From Ruegeria intermedia (GTDB taxonomy: Bacteria; Pseudomonadota; Alphaproteobacteria; Rhodobacterales; Rhodobacteraceae), in contig NZ_FQVK01000020.1 in the NCBI RefSeq assembly GCF_900129345.1, positions 1-64,000 on the forward strand: a stretch of DNA of 64,000 nt, in the 5' to 3' direction. The notes under the pieces are model-generated. The model did not search any database, had not been told where the DNA came from, and saw only the letters and a program-made list of their open reading frames with translations. The position numbers and the translations under genes were made by a program. Of the stretch, positions 54,675 through 63,368 are shown piece by piece; within the stretch, counting starts at the first letter, position 1, and each line of letters opens with the position of its first letter.

Positions 54675-56018
54675 TCAGCCCTCCTTTTCAATCTTGGTCA
54701 GGCAGTCGCGCAGCGCCAGCCCGTATTCATACTTGGCCGGACAGGCAAAGCCCACAAGGCCCATGTCCTCTTCGTCCAGTTCCAGCGCGCCCAGGGCCTG
54801 CGCCGTGTCGGTGTCCATCACCAAAAGCGCCCGCAGCAGTTGCGTCGGCAGGTAATCCTGCGGCATCAGCTCTTCGAAGGTGCCGGTGGGCACCATGGCG
54901 CGGCGACCGCCGTTCAGATTGCTGGTGAACTCGAACAGCTTTTTGGCAAACGCCGAGCCCAGAACCGGCTGCACCGCGTATTTCGACGGCATCGGACGGA
55001 TCCAGCCCATCGGGATCTGGTCGTGATCCTCGCGGATGATGCAGACCTGGCGCGCGAAGCGTCCCAGATAGGCGAACGGCCCGGTGGCGTGACGCCCCGA
55101 CAGGACCGAGCCGGAAATGACGCGGGATTCGCCGTCGATGGCGATCTCGTCGCGGGTCAGATCCTCGGTCGAGGCGCCCATGACCGTGCGGATCAGACGC
55201 GGTTGACGCGCGCCGGGGCCGGTCAGGGCCACCACCACGTTCGGGTCCAGATGGCCCGTTTGCAGCAGCCGCCCGATGGCGATCACATCCTGATAGCCGA
55301 TGGTCCATACCGTTTTCTCGGCGGTCACGGGTTCGAGGAAATGGATATGCGTCCCGGCCAGGCCCGCCGGATGGGGGCCGCTGAAGGCCGCGGCCTCGAC
55401 GCCCGGCAGGTCGGCGCCGGGGATCGTGTCGCCATCCTTCTGGCACAGATAGGTCTTGCCTTCGGTCAGCTTGGCCACGGCGGCCAGACCGGCGGCAAAG
55501 GCCTCGGCCGCGTCATTGATGATCAGCGCGGCATCGGCAGCCAGCGGCTCGCTGTCCATGGCGGTGACGAAAATCGCGGCGGGCGTGGTGCCCGGCTGCG
55601 GCATCTTGGAATAGGGCCGCGTGCGGAACGCGGTCCACAGGCCGGCGGCGCACAGCTTGGCGGTGAGGCCCTGTGCGGTCTCGGCATCGCCCACACCCGA
55701 GAAATCGATGCCGGGGTCGTTGGGGTCCGACACTTCGATGACGACGCTCTGCAGCACGCGCCGCGCGCCGCGGTTGATGGCCACGACCTTGCCGGTCAGC
55801 GGCGCCACCATCATCGCCTCGGGCGCGTCCTTGTGGCAGAACAGCGGCGTGCCGCGCTGGACCGTGTCCCCTTCCTGCACCAGCATGCGGGGTTTCAGAC
55901 CGATGTAATCGGCACCCAGAACGCCCACGGTCGAATAGTCCGGACCCGGCTGGATGCTTTGCTCGGGCGCGCCCAGAATCGGCAGATCCAGCCCTTTTTT
56001 CAGTTTGAAAGTTTGCAT
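54675..56018 (-). CDS. nqrA: Na+-translocating NADH:quinone reductase subunit A
   Basis: This is a 447-residue cytoplasmic subunit, the standard length, near the quinone site. It begins MQTFKLKKGLDLPILG, with the barrel-sandwich-like segment (LVQEGDTVQRGTPLF and VVAINRGARRVLQ) at about 50-95, and ends with the family C-terminus (LELDEEDMGLVGFACPAKYE). The ATG at 56018 is the conserved start; the frame stays open to 56633 but that part is not NqrA. It is the first gene of the operon, and its promoter lies in the 298-bp gap before the divergent methyltransferase gene. Confidence 0.97.
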   Translation of the reverse strand: MQTFKLKKGLDLPILGAPEQSIQPGPDYSTVGVLGADYIGLKPRMLVQEGDTVQRGTPLFCHKDAPEAMMVAPLTGKVVAINRGARRVLQSVVIEVSDPNDPGIDFSGVGDAETAQGLTAKLCAAGLWTAFRTRPYSKMPQPGTTPAAIFVTAMDSEPLAADAALIINDAAEAFAAGLAAVAKLTEGKTYLCQKDGDTIPGADLPGVEAAAFSGPHPAGLAGTHIHFLEPVTAEKTVWTIGYQDVIAIGRLLQTGHLDPNVVVALTGPGARQPRLIRTVMGASTEDLTRDEIAIDGESRVISGSVLSGRHATGPFAYLGRFARQVCIIREDHDQIPMGWIRPMPSKYAVQPVLGSAFAKKLFEFTSNLNGGRRAMVPTGTFEELMPQDYLPTQLLRALLVMDTDTAQALGALELDEEDMGLVGFACPAKYEYGLALRDCLTKIEKEG

Positions 56019-56316
56019 GTCGCTACGTTCTTCCAAGCCTTTTTCCTGCGCCCGCCATGCAGGCCCGATGATCCGGGCACTGAATAGCGCGGAGTTCGGC
56101 CCGCCCCGTCGCAAAAGCGACGCAGACCGGTCGAAATCCGCAGGCGTCTTTCCGATTACGGCCCCTTTACGCGGCACCGCGCCCAAACGCAAACCTGTTA
56201 CCGCCCAAATCGGTCGTGAATTGCAAAAAACAGGCAAACTCTGCACCCAAATACCCAAAACCCGGTAGGCGCAAATTCCTGTCGCACGCCCACGGGCGCT
56301 GGTGTAAGCACCCGGG

Positions 56317-57429
56317 ATGGACACAGCCGAACTTGAAATCTTTCTGGTGGCCACGCCCGGGCTGGAACAGCCCCTTCTGGCCGAGACCATCCGCAACGGA
56401 TTCGCCGGTGCGAAGCAAGTGCCCGGCGGCGTCGTGCTGCACGGTGGCTGGCCCGAGGTCTGGCGCGCCAATCTGGTGCTGCGCGGGGCCAACAAGGTTC
56501 TGGTCCGGTTGGGGTCTTTTCCCGCCGTGCATCTGGCCCAGTTGGACAAGCGCGCGCGCAAGTTTCCCTGGGGCGACGTGCTGCGCCCCGACGTGCCCGT
56601 CAGGGTCGAGGCCACAAGCCGAAAATCCCGCATCTACCACGCCGGTGCGGCGCGTCAGCGCATCGAACGCGCGATCTCGGACACGCTGGGCGCCCCACTC
56701 GCCCAGGATGCGCCGGTGCGGGTGCTGGTGCGCATCGAGAGGGACATCTGCACCCTGTCGGTCGACAGCTCGGGCGATCCGCTGCACAAACGCGGCCACA
56801 AGGCGGCGGTGGCCAAGGCGCCGATGCGCGAGACGATGGCAGCCATGTTCCTGCACGAATGCGGTTTTGACGGGGCCGAGCCCGTACTGGACCCGATGTG
56901 CGGGTCGGGCACCTTCGTGATCGAAGCGGCCGAGATCGCGCTTGGCCTGCCGCCCGGCCGGTCGCGCGACTTTGCCTTTCAGCAACTGGCGACGTTCGAT
57001 GCCGACGAGTGGGCCCGGATGCGCCAACCGCAAGACACCGCCGAGACCGGGCTGCGGTTCTACGGTTCTGACCGGAATACCGGTGCGGTCGAGACCGCAA
57101 CGGCCAATGCGCAACGCGCCAGTGTCGATGCGGTCACGCGGTTTCGTCAGGCTGCGGTCAGCGACATCAAACCGCCTGCCGGCCCAGCCGGGCTGGTGAT
57201 CGTGAACCCGCCCTATGGCGCGCGGATCGGCGACGAAAAGCGCCTGCGGTCGCTGTATGGCAGCCTGGGCAAGGTCCTGATGGCACGGTTCTCGGGCTGG
57301 CGGGTCGGGATCGTGACCAGCAGCCAGTCGCTGGCGCGGGCGACGCGCCTGCCCCTGATCGCGCCGGGGCCGGTCGTCGATCACGGCGGCACCAAGATCC
57401 GGTTGTACCGAACGGACCCCCTGCATTGA
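56317..57429 (+). CDS. THUMP-domain class I SAM-dependent RNA methyltransferase (RlmL N-half-like)
   Basis: This is a 370-residue methyltransferase that probably modifies a guanine in 23S rRNA. A ferredoxin-like and THUMP region fills about 5-155 (LVATPGLEQPLLAETI, RVEATSRKSRIYHAG, SSGDPLHKRGHK). The Rossmann-like catalytic part has the SAM loop LDPMCGSGTFVIEAAEIA near 187-204 and the target motif VNPPYGARIG near 290. It matches the RlmL half of RlmKL in order and size; no RlmK part is fused. It stands alone upstream of a tRNA gene. Confidence 0.9.
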   Translation: MDTAELEIFLVATPGLEQPLLAETIRNGFAGAKQVPGGVVLHGGWPEVWRANLVLRGANKVLVRLGSFPAVHLAQLDKRARKFPWGDVLRPDVPVRVEATSRKSRIYHAGAARQRIERAISDTLGAPLAQDAPVRVLVRIERDICTLSVDSSGDPLHKRGHKAAVAKAPMRETMAAMFLHECGFDGAEPVLDPMCGSGTFVIEAAEIALGLPPGRSRDFAFQQLATFDADEWARMRQPQDTAETGLRFYGSDRNTGAVETATANAQRASVDAVTRFRQAAVSDIKPPAGPAGLVIVNPPYGARIGDEKRLRSLYGSLGKVLMARFSGWRVGIVTSSQSLARATRLPLIAPGPVVDHGGTKIRLYRTDPLH

Positions 57430-57517
57430 CCACTGTCCGACGGAAAATTTTGAGCGTGTTGCCCCAAGAATCCCTCTTGCACATTCAAATCGCCGGGTAT
57501 AGGTCACGCGCCACGGT

Positions 57518-57594
57518 CGGAGTGTAGCTCAGCCTGGTAGAGCACTGTCTTCGGGAGGCAGGGGCCGGAGGTTCGAATCCTCTCACTCCGACCA
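57518..57594 (+). tRNA. tRNA-Pro (anticodon CGG)
   Basis: This is a complete 77-base cloverleaf with encoded CCA. The acceptor CGGAGTG pairs with CACTCCG, the D arm contains AGCTCAGCCTGGTAGAGC, the anticodon loop is TTCGGGA (anticodon CGG, reads CCG Pro), and the T arm is GGTTCGAATCC. Decayed integrase sequence starts 120 bases downstream, so this tRNA was probably an integration site. Confidence 0.96.
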
Positions 57595-57603
57595 ATAAAA
57601 CAA

Positions 57604-57625
57604 GGAGCCCGGTGGCGCCTTTTTT
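57604..57625 (+). terminator. Terminator downstream of tRNA-Pro
   Basis: A six-base stem with one mismatch (57604-57609 with 57614-57619, loop CGGT) is followed by six T, 10 bases after the tRNA. Confidence 0.7.
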
Positions 57626-57715
57626 GTTGGCAGGACAGATCTCCGAGGTTCGTTGAACCTCATGGTTTTTCGAACCCCTAAACTCTGGCAGCCGTCCGCA
57701 GATGCCCGGGACTGA

Positions 57716-58027
57716 ACCGAGCGCGTGTCAACGCCGTGATTCCGGTATCGGCATGGCCGAGATCCTGAGCCGTCTCATCCATCGAAATCCAGCCTCAGCC
57801 GTAGGGACCGCCGCAGTATGTCGAAGCACGTTTGGCGATAGGTTCCCCACCCCGGCTGCATCCGCAGCCGCCTTGAACCCTTTCTTCTTGGAATTCACGG
57901 GACCGTCCGCCCATTCGCACACATTCTCCGATTGCGCAGCTTCGTTCGCGTCCTTCAAGGCTGCGTCAAGACCATCGGTCCATGGCACTATGGCGCATCC
58001 CTTTCTGCGTCCCTCACGCGTGCGGTG
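57716..58027 (-). pseudogene. Tyrosine recombinase (phage-type integrase), C-terminal remnant with frameshift
   Basis: The minus strand encodes TREGRRKGCAIVPWTDGLDAA, then GPVNSKKKGFKAAADAAG and LSPNVLRHTAA, which is the catalytic HxLRHT box of tyrosine recombinases. After AEAGF the frame shifts by one base, and the next part reads MDETAQDLGHADTGIT in another frame, matching the usual ...EIAQYLGHSDTRVT. The terminal catalytic Tyr and the N-terminal half are missing. It is a dead relic of an element that used the adjacent tRNA-Pro. Confidence 0.8.
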
Positions 58028-58641
58028 ATCCAACGGGCGGCGCGAAAAACCCGCCCGATCCCCCAAAACTATTGTTGCGAAATTGGCAGCGCTGGAAGAA
58101 GTCGACTTTCATGGCGCTGATCGATTTGGCAAGTGCGGCACGATACTGAGCGGCGGTCTCATGCATCCGGCCCATGACCTCGGGCCACACTTCCACCTGT
58201 TCATGTTCATGGCTTCATGCCCATCTCTTCATCAACATGCGGCCACCACGGCCCAGGAGGCCAAACGGCACGCCCAGTTCGCGCTCCAGGCGACCGGCGC
58301 TGGCGGAAAGTTCGATCCACGGCGGATTCAGGCTGTTCGCCGGGTCCGCAGCGAACGAAAGTTCCACTTTCTCTCACGCCGATGAAAACCGACAACTGCA
58401 CGCTGGGACGGTCATGCGCCTTGATGCAATTGTTTTGATTGACCCATCCCCCGGATTCGGGCCACCGAGGTGTTGGCAATCCGTCCAGGCACAGGATGGG
58501 TGGCGGACATAGCCGGTCTCCTCAGCCGTGCGACTCATGCAAAACCGCTGTTGTGACCTGAGACCCGATCATGCCCACCCGCTGCGCCATTTGAGGGCTG
58601 CGCGCGTGGCCATGACCTTTCGGCGGCGCTGCTTCCCGACG
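58028..58641. other. Relic region without intact genes
   Basis: About 600 bases between the integrase and transposase remnants. Several short open frames exist on both strands, the best a minus-strand stretch near 58050-58190 reading MEVWPEVMGRMHETAAQYR, but none gives a family I recognise and all are broken. Composition differs slightly from the flanking genes. It is probably decayed mobile DNA. Confidence 0.5.
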
Positions 58642-58921
58642 TGCTGCGGCACCGAGATGACGCCTCACGCCGTTCAGCGGTGGGGACAGGAGACCGGCGT
58701 CGAATGGCATTGCATCGCGCCGGGGAAACCCATGCAGAATGCTTTTGTCAAGGCGTTCAACGGCAGGCTGCGGGACGAATGTCTGAATGAACATGGCTGC
58801 GGCAACCTCGCCGAGGCACGCCGGGTCATCGAAACACGGAGGATCGGCTGCGGCATCAACAGACCACACACAACGTTGAACGGGCAGACACCGACCGAGT
58901 TCGCCCAACGGCCAGGCTCCT
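58642..58921 (+). pseudogene. IS3-family transposase (OrfB) C-terminal remnant
   Basis: The frame reads [47 protein letters not shown] and [20 protein letters not shown], the unmistakable end of IS3-group DDE integrase domains (usual forms: GTEFTS..., [10 protein letters not shown]..., RPHSSLG...). The catalytic Glu of DECLNE survives, but the Asp before the GTE motif is Cys and everything upstream is lost. No terminal inverted repeats or target duplication are evident. Confidence 0.82.
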
Positions 58922-59023
58922 CCCGACCGGTTTCGCTTGAGCTCCGCATGGGTTCCGCTCAGCCGGTCTTGACCGCAACACCACAAGCAGAAGGAAACAG
59001 GAACCGAAAAGGGCGGCAACGGC

Positions 59024-59119
59024 AGAGATGCCCAGCTTGTCAAAGGTTCTCTTCGTCGAGAGGTGCGACCCTTCGACGAGGCCGACGATCTCCGGCTTGT
59101 CGGATGCAGTGTATCTCAT
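59024..59119 (-). pseudogene. IS3-family transposase N-terminal remnant, opposite strand
   Basis: The minus strand starts [20 protein letters not shown] and continues with [11 protein letters not shown], which closely resembles the N-terminal helix-turn-helix region (SEKLEIIRLVEQSHL...RTLDKLGIPRSTFYRWY) of IS3-family transposases. The match ends after about 32 residues. It lies opposite to the other transposase piece, so two insertion events or an inversion took place. Confidence 0.65.
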
Positions 59120-59500
59120 TCGTCGCCCCTATCCTTCAGCCCGGCAGGGCATTGCGCGGCCATGTCCGCCCATCGTCAGGGATCGGTGCTGAAGCCGGAC
59201 AGATGCAGTCACGGCGAAGTTTCGCCAAACGGATGTCTCGCCTTACGCGCATTGACGGAAAGTTGAGGCCGAGCCTCCGGTGTCGTACGTGTCGGCGTAG
59301 AACGTCAAGCTAAAGGGCTTTGAACCTTCCGCCGCCGCGGCCCCTCCTGCGCGGAAGCCTGAGCACGCCAGCCGGCTGACTGACGGCCGTTCACGCCGTG
59401 AACAACGACGAGGCATTCCTGGGTTGCCGTTTTGGGGTCAAGGCAACGCAAAAACGGGGTTGCGGATCGGTCATCAAAATCGCTTTTCGCCCTGGCCTTG
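59120..59500. other. Region between IS remnants and peptide ABC operon
   Basis: About 380 bases without a gene I can support. It lies past the stop of the dppF-like gene and before the relic region. No clear terminator hairpin with T-run was found. Confidence 0.5.
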
Positions 59501-60481
59501 TCAGGATTCCGCCGCCGGTGCGCCCCCGTTTTCCGGAAAGAAACAGGCCGCAGAATGCGCGTCGTCCGGCAGAATCGGACGCTGTGACCGGCACTTGTCC
59601 TGGACCTTCCAGCATCTGGGCGCAAAGGGGCATCCGTCGGGTATGGCAAGAGGTGACGGCAATTCGCCCTTGAGCTGAATGCGCTCCTTGCGGGCTTCGG
59701 GGTCGGCCTGAGGGGTCGCCGACAGCAGCGCCTTAGCATAGGGGTGGAACGGCGCGCTGAACACGGCGTCGCGGCTGCCCCTTTCGACGGCGCGGCCCAG
59801 ATACATGACGATCACCTCGTCCGCCACATGCCGAACCACGCTGAGATCGTGCGAGATGAACAGATAGGCCAGCTGCAGCCGCTCCTGCAGATCGACCAGC
59901 AGGTTCAGGATCGCGCTCTGGATGGACAGGTCCAGCGCCGAGACCGGCTCGTCCAGCACCAGCACCTTGGGGTCCAGCATCAGGGCCCGGGCGATGGCGA
60001 TGCGCTGGCGTTGCCCGCCCGAAAACATATGCGGATAGCGGTCATAGTGTTCGGGCCGCAGACCGACCAACCCCATCATCTCGCGCGCCCTGGCCGTGCG
60101 CTCGGCGCTGCTGAGGTCGGGGCTGTTGATCTTGAGCGGCTCTTCCAGAATGGCCCCGATCCGATGGCGCGGGTTCAGCGAGCCATATGGGTCCTGGAAC
60201 ACGATCTGCACCGACTGGCGCAACGAGGCCCATTGCGACGGATCGATCGGCTTGCCGTCCAGCGTCAGGGTGCCTGCCGTCGGCTCTTCGATCATGGTCA
60301 CCATCCGCGCCAGCGTGGACTTGCCACAGCCGCTTTCGCCCACCACGGCCAGGGTCTGGCCCGGATAGAGCGCGAAATCCACCCCGCCGACGGCCTTGAG
60401 CGTCCGGGGCTTGCCGAACAATCCGCCGCTGACCTGATAGTGCCACTGAAGCGCGGTCGCCTGCATAACCGGGTTCGTCAT
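59501..60481 (-). CDS. dppF: Dipeptide/oligopeptide ABC transporter ATP-binding protein (DppF/OppF)
   Basis: This is a 326-residue ATPase. Walker A is GESGCGKSTLAR near 49-60, the Q-loop is in IVFQDPYGSLNPRHR, the signature FSGGQRQRIAIARA near 154, Walker B VLVLDEPVSALD, and the H-loop is in FISHDLSVVRHV. The C-terminal oligo_HPY zone has CPFAPRCWKVQDKC with four cysteines, an iron-sulfur-like cluster site in some DppF proteins. All motifs are intact. Its start overlaps the dppD stop by 4 bp. It is the last gene of the operon. Confidence 0.92.
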   Translation of the reverse strand: MTNPVMQATALQWHYQVSGGLFGKPRTLKAVGGVDFALYPGQTLAVVGESGCGKSTLARMVTMIEEPTAGTLTLDGKPIDPSQWASLRQSVQIVFQDPYGSLNPRHRIGAILEEPLKINSPDLSSAERTARAREMMGLVGLRPEHYDRYPHMFSGGQRQRIAIARALMLDPKVLVLDEPVSALDLSIQSAILNLLVDLQERLQLAYLFISHDLSVVRHVADEVIVMYLGRAVERGSRDAVFSAPFHPYAKALLSATPQADPEARKERIQLKGELPSPLAIPDGCPFAPRCWKVQDKCRSQRPILPDDAHSAACFFPENGGAPAAES

Positions 60482-61455
60482 GATGCAACCCTTTCATCGG
60501 TATTCAGAGGGTGGAAACAGCGGGCCCGGCCCAGTTCCGGCCCCAGCGCCGGCGGCACCTGGGCCTTGCATGTCGCATCGGCGAACTTGCAGCGCGGGGA
60601 AAACAGACAGCCCGCCGGGCGGTCGAACTGGCCGGGAACGACACCGGGAATGGTGGGCAGATGCCTGTCGGTCGCCCGTTCCGGCAGCGCATCCAGCAGC
60701 GCCCCCGTATAAGGGTGGTGTGGTGTGCGGAACAGAGGCCCGACGGGCTGTTCCTCGATCTTCTGGCCGGCATATTGCACACTGACGCGTTCGGCGGTTT
60801 CGGCGACCACGCCCATGTCATGGGTAATCAAAACCAGCCCCATGCCGGTCTCGTCGCGCAGCGCCGTCAGCAGGTCCAGGATCTGCGCCTGGATGGTCAC
60901 GTCCAGCGCGGTTGTCGGCTCATCCGCGATCAGCAGCTTGGGCTTGCAGGCAATCGCCATGGCGATCATCACCCGCTGGTTCATGCCGCCCGACAACTGG
61001 TGCGGAAACGCGCTCAGGCGCTTCACCGGGTCGGGGATGCCCACCTGCTCGAACAGCTCGACGGCGCGGGCCTGCCGTTCGCGCCGCCCCATGCCCAGAT
61101 GGATGCGCAAAGCCTCGCGGATCTGCCAGCCGACCGTGAAACACGGGTTCAGCGACGACATCGGCTCCTGGAAGATCATGGCCAGATCCTTGCCGATCAG
61201 CCGGCGCCGGGCGGCGGCCTCCATCTTCAGAAGGTCCTGCCCGTCGAATGTGATCTCGTCGGCGGTGACGGTAGCGGTCCAGGGCAGCAGCCCCATCACC
61301 GCCAGCATCGACACCGGCTTGCCCGACCCGCTTTCGCCGACGATGGCCAGAATCTCGCCTTCGTCGACATCCTGGTCGATACCGTCCACGGCGCGGAACC
61401 GGCCGGAAGCGGTGGCGAATTCGACGCTCAGATTTCGGAGACGCAACAGGGTCAT
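60478..61455 (-). CDS. dppD: Dipeptide/oligopeptide ABC transporter ATP-binding protein (DppD/OppD) with altered P-loop
   Basis: This is a 325-residue ATPase, partner of DppF. The Walker A reads GESGSGKP instead of GESGSGKS/T: residue 47 is Pro (codon CCG, 61315-61317). The Ser/Thr at this position coordinates Mg2+, so this site should bind or hydrolyse ATP poorly. Other motifs are normal (Q-loop IFQEPMSSLNP, LSGGMNQRVMIAMA, LLIADEPTTALDV, LITHDMG). The C-terminal GCLFSPRCKFADATC is intact. One base change (T to C) explains the difference. Confidence 0.88.
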   Translation of the reverse strand: MTLLRLRNLSVEFATASGRFRAVDGIDQDVDEGEILAIVGESGSGKPVSMLAVMGLLPWTATVTADEITFDGQDLLKMEAAARRRLIGKDLAMIFQEPMSSLNPCFTVGWQIREALRIHLGMGRRERQARAVELFEQVGIPDPVKRLSAFPHQLSGGMNQRVMIAMAIACKPKLLIADEPTTALDVTIQAQILDLLTALRDETGMGLVLITHDMGVVAETAERVSVQYAGQKIEEQPVGPLFRTPHHPYTGALLDALPERATDRHLPTIPGVVPGQFDRPAGCLFSPRCKFADATCKAQVPPALGPELGRARCFHPLNTDERVAS

Positions 61456-61459
61456 CGGC

Positions 61460-62359
61460 CTAGCTCCGCTTGAGTTTCGGGTCGAGCGCGTCGCGCAGGC
61501 CGTCGCCCATCAGGTTGATCGCCAGAACGGTGATCAGGATCGCCAGGCCGGGGAAGGTGACCACCCACCATGCGCGCAGGATGAACTCGCGGCTTTCGGC
61601 CAGCATGGTGCCCCATTCCGGTGTGGGCGGCTGGGCGCCCATGCCCAGAAAGCCAAGTGCCGCCACGTCGAGGATTGCGTTCGAAAACGACAGCGCCGCC
61701 TGCACGATGATCGGCGCGATGCAGTTGGGCAGCACGGTAATGAACATCAACCGCGGCAGCCCCGCCCCCGCGACGCGCGCCGAGATCACATAGTCCTTCG
61801 AACGTTCAGCCAGCACCGCCGCACGGGTCAGACGCACGAAATGCGGCTGATAGGCGATGGCGATGGCGATCATCGCGTTGATCAGCGACGGGCCGAGGAT
61901 CGCCACCAGAACCAGCGCCAGCAGCAGCGCCGGGAAGGACAGGATGATGTCCATGGTCCGCATGATGATCGTATCGACCCATTTGGGCGCAAAGCCCGAG
62001 ATCAGCCCGATGATGATCCCCCCGGCCGAGGCCAGCAGAACCACCATGATCCCGACCAGGAAGGTCAGCTGCGAGCCATAGAGCAGCCGGGACAGCAGGT
62101 CGCGGCCCAGCGGATCGGTGCCAAGGATGTAGGACCAGTTTCCGCCCTCCTGCCAGGCCGGCGGAAGCAACGTGGCCGCGCGGTTCTGTGCGGTGGGGTC
62201 GTGCGGCGCGATCAGCCCGGCGAACACCGCGATCAGCACCAGCGCCGAAAAGACGTACAGCCCGATCACAGCGCCGCGGTTTTCGCGGAAATAGTACCAG
62301 AATTCGCGCAACGCGCTGGGGCGGGTCGGAGCCGAGGAGATTTGCGTCGTGTCAGCCAT
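61460..62359 (-). CDS. dppC: Peptide ABC transporter permease (DppC/OppC)
   Basis: This is a 299-residue inner-membrane subunit with about six helices, the first near residues 28-50 (GAVIGLYVFSALVLIAVFAG). It has the DppC landmarks LGTDPLGRDLLSRLLYG and, in the EAA loop, DYVISARVAGAGLPRLMF. I start at the ATG at 62359, which abuts the dppB stop; the frame upstream to 62395 lies within dppB. It is 4 bp before dppD. Confidence 0.92.
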   Translation of the reverse strand: MADTTQISSAPTRPSALREFWYYFRENRGAVIGLYVFSALVLIAVFAGLIAPHDPTAQNRAATLLPPAWQEGGNWSYILGTDPLGRDLLSRLLYGSQLTFLVGIMVVLLASAGGIIIGLISGFAPKWVDTIIMRTMDIILSFPALLLALVLVAILGPSLINAMIAIAIAYQPHFVRLTRAAVLAERSKDYVISARVAGAGLPRLMFITVLPNCIAPIIVQAALSFSNAILDVAALGFLGMGAQPPTPEWGTMLAESREFILRAWWVVTFPGLAILITVLAINLMGDGLRDALDPKLKRS

Positions 62360-62360
62360 G

Positions 62361-63368
62361 TCAGCGCTTCCGGATCTTGGGGTTGATGAGGCCATAGAGC
62401 ATGTCGACGATCAGGTTCACCACCATGACCAGCACCGCCACCAGCAGCAGCCCGCCCTGCACCACGGGGTAGTCACGGCGGAAGATGCTGTCGACCATCC
62501 ATTTTCCGATGCCGGGCCAGCTGAAGATCGTCTCGGTCAGGATTGCCCCGGCCAGCAGGGTGCCGACCGACAGCTCGATCACCGTGACCACCGGGATCAG
62601 CGCGTTGCGCAGCGCGTGGATGCCGTTGATCCGCGCGGGCGCCAGCCCCTTGGCGCGCGCGGTGCGGATATAATCCTCGCCCAGCACCTCGAGCATCGCC
62701 GACCGGGTCTGGCGCGCGATCACCGCCAGCGGGATCGTGCCCAGCACGATGGTCGGCAGGATCAGGTGCCGCACCGCCGACGAAAATGCCCCTTTCTGCC
62801 CCGAGGCCAGGCTGTCGATCAGCATGAACCCGGTCGGGTCGGGAAAATAGTATTGCAACCCGATGCGGCCGGACACCGGGGTCCATTGCAGGTTGCCCGA
62901 GAACACGATGATCAGCAGCAGCGCCCACCAGAAGATGGGCATCGAATACCCCACCAGCGCCGTCGACATCAGCGCCCGGTCAAAGAACTTGCCACGGTTC
63001 ACCGCCGCGATCACGACGGCGGGCAGCCCCAGGGCAACCGCGAAGACCATGGCACAGATCGACAGTTCCAGCGTGGCCGGGAAAAGGGAAAAGAACTCGT
63101 CCCACACCGGGCGTTTGGTGACGAAGGACACGCCCAGGTCTCCGTGCAGCACGCCGGTCAGATAATCCCAGTACTGCACCAGGATCGGCCGGTCATAGCC
63201 ATATTGGGCGGCCAGCTCGGCATAGCGTTCTTCGGAAATGCCCCGCTCACCGGCCATGACCAGGATCGGGTCGCCCGGCAGCGCGCGGATGAAGCTGAAC
63301 GACACCAGCGTCACCCCGATGAAGGTGGGGATGAAGGTCAGCAATCGGGCCAGAACATAGTTCAGCAT
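62361..63368 (-). CDS. dppB: Peptide ABC transporter permease (DppB/OppB)
   Basis: This is a 335-residue permease with six helices. It begins MLNYVLARLLTFIPTFIGV, has LPGDPILVMAGE near residues 31-42 and the EAA-like loop DYIRTARAKGLAPARING, and ends in VVNLIVDMLYGLINPKIRKR, the usual DppB C-terminus. The start at 63368 overlaps the upstream peptidase gene stop by 7 bp. A substrate-binding protein gene is not seen and may lie beyond the window. Confidence 0.92.
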   Translation of the reverse strand: MLNYVLARLLTFIPTFIGVTLVSFSFIRALPGDPILVMAGERGISEERYAELAAQYGYDRPILVQYWDYLTGVLHGDLGVSFVTKRPVWDEFFSLFPATLELSICAMVFAVALGLPAVVIAAVNRGKFFDRALMSTALVGYSMPIFWWALLLIIVFSGNLQWTPVSGRIGLQYYFPDPTGFMLIDSLASGQKGAFSSAVRHLILPTIVLGTIPLAVIARQTRSAMLEVLGEDYIRTARAKGLAPARINGIHALRNALIPVVTVIELSVGTLLAGAILTETIFSWPGIGKWMVDSIFRRDYPVVQGGLLLVAVLVMVVNLIVDMLYGLINPKIRKR

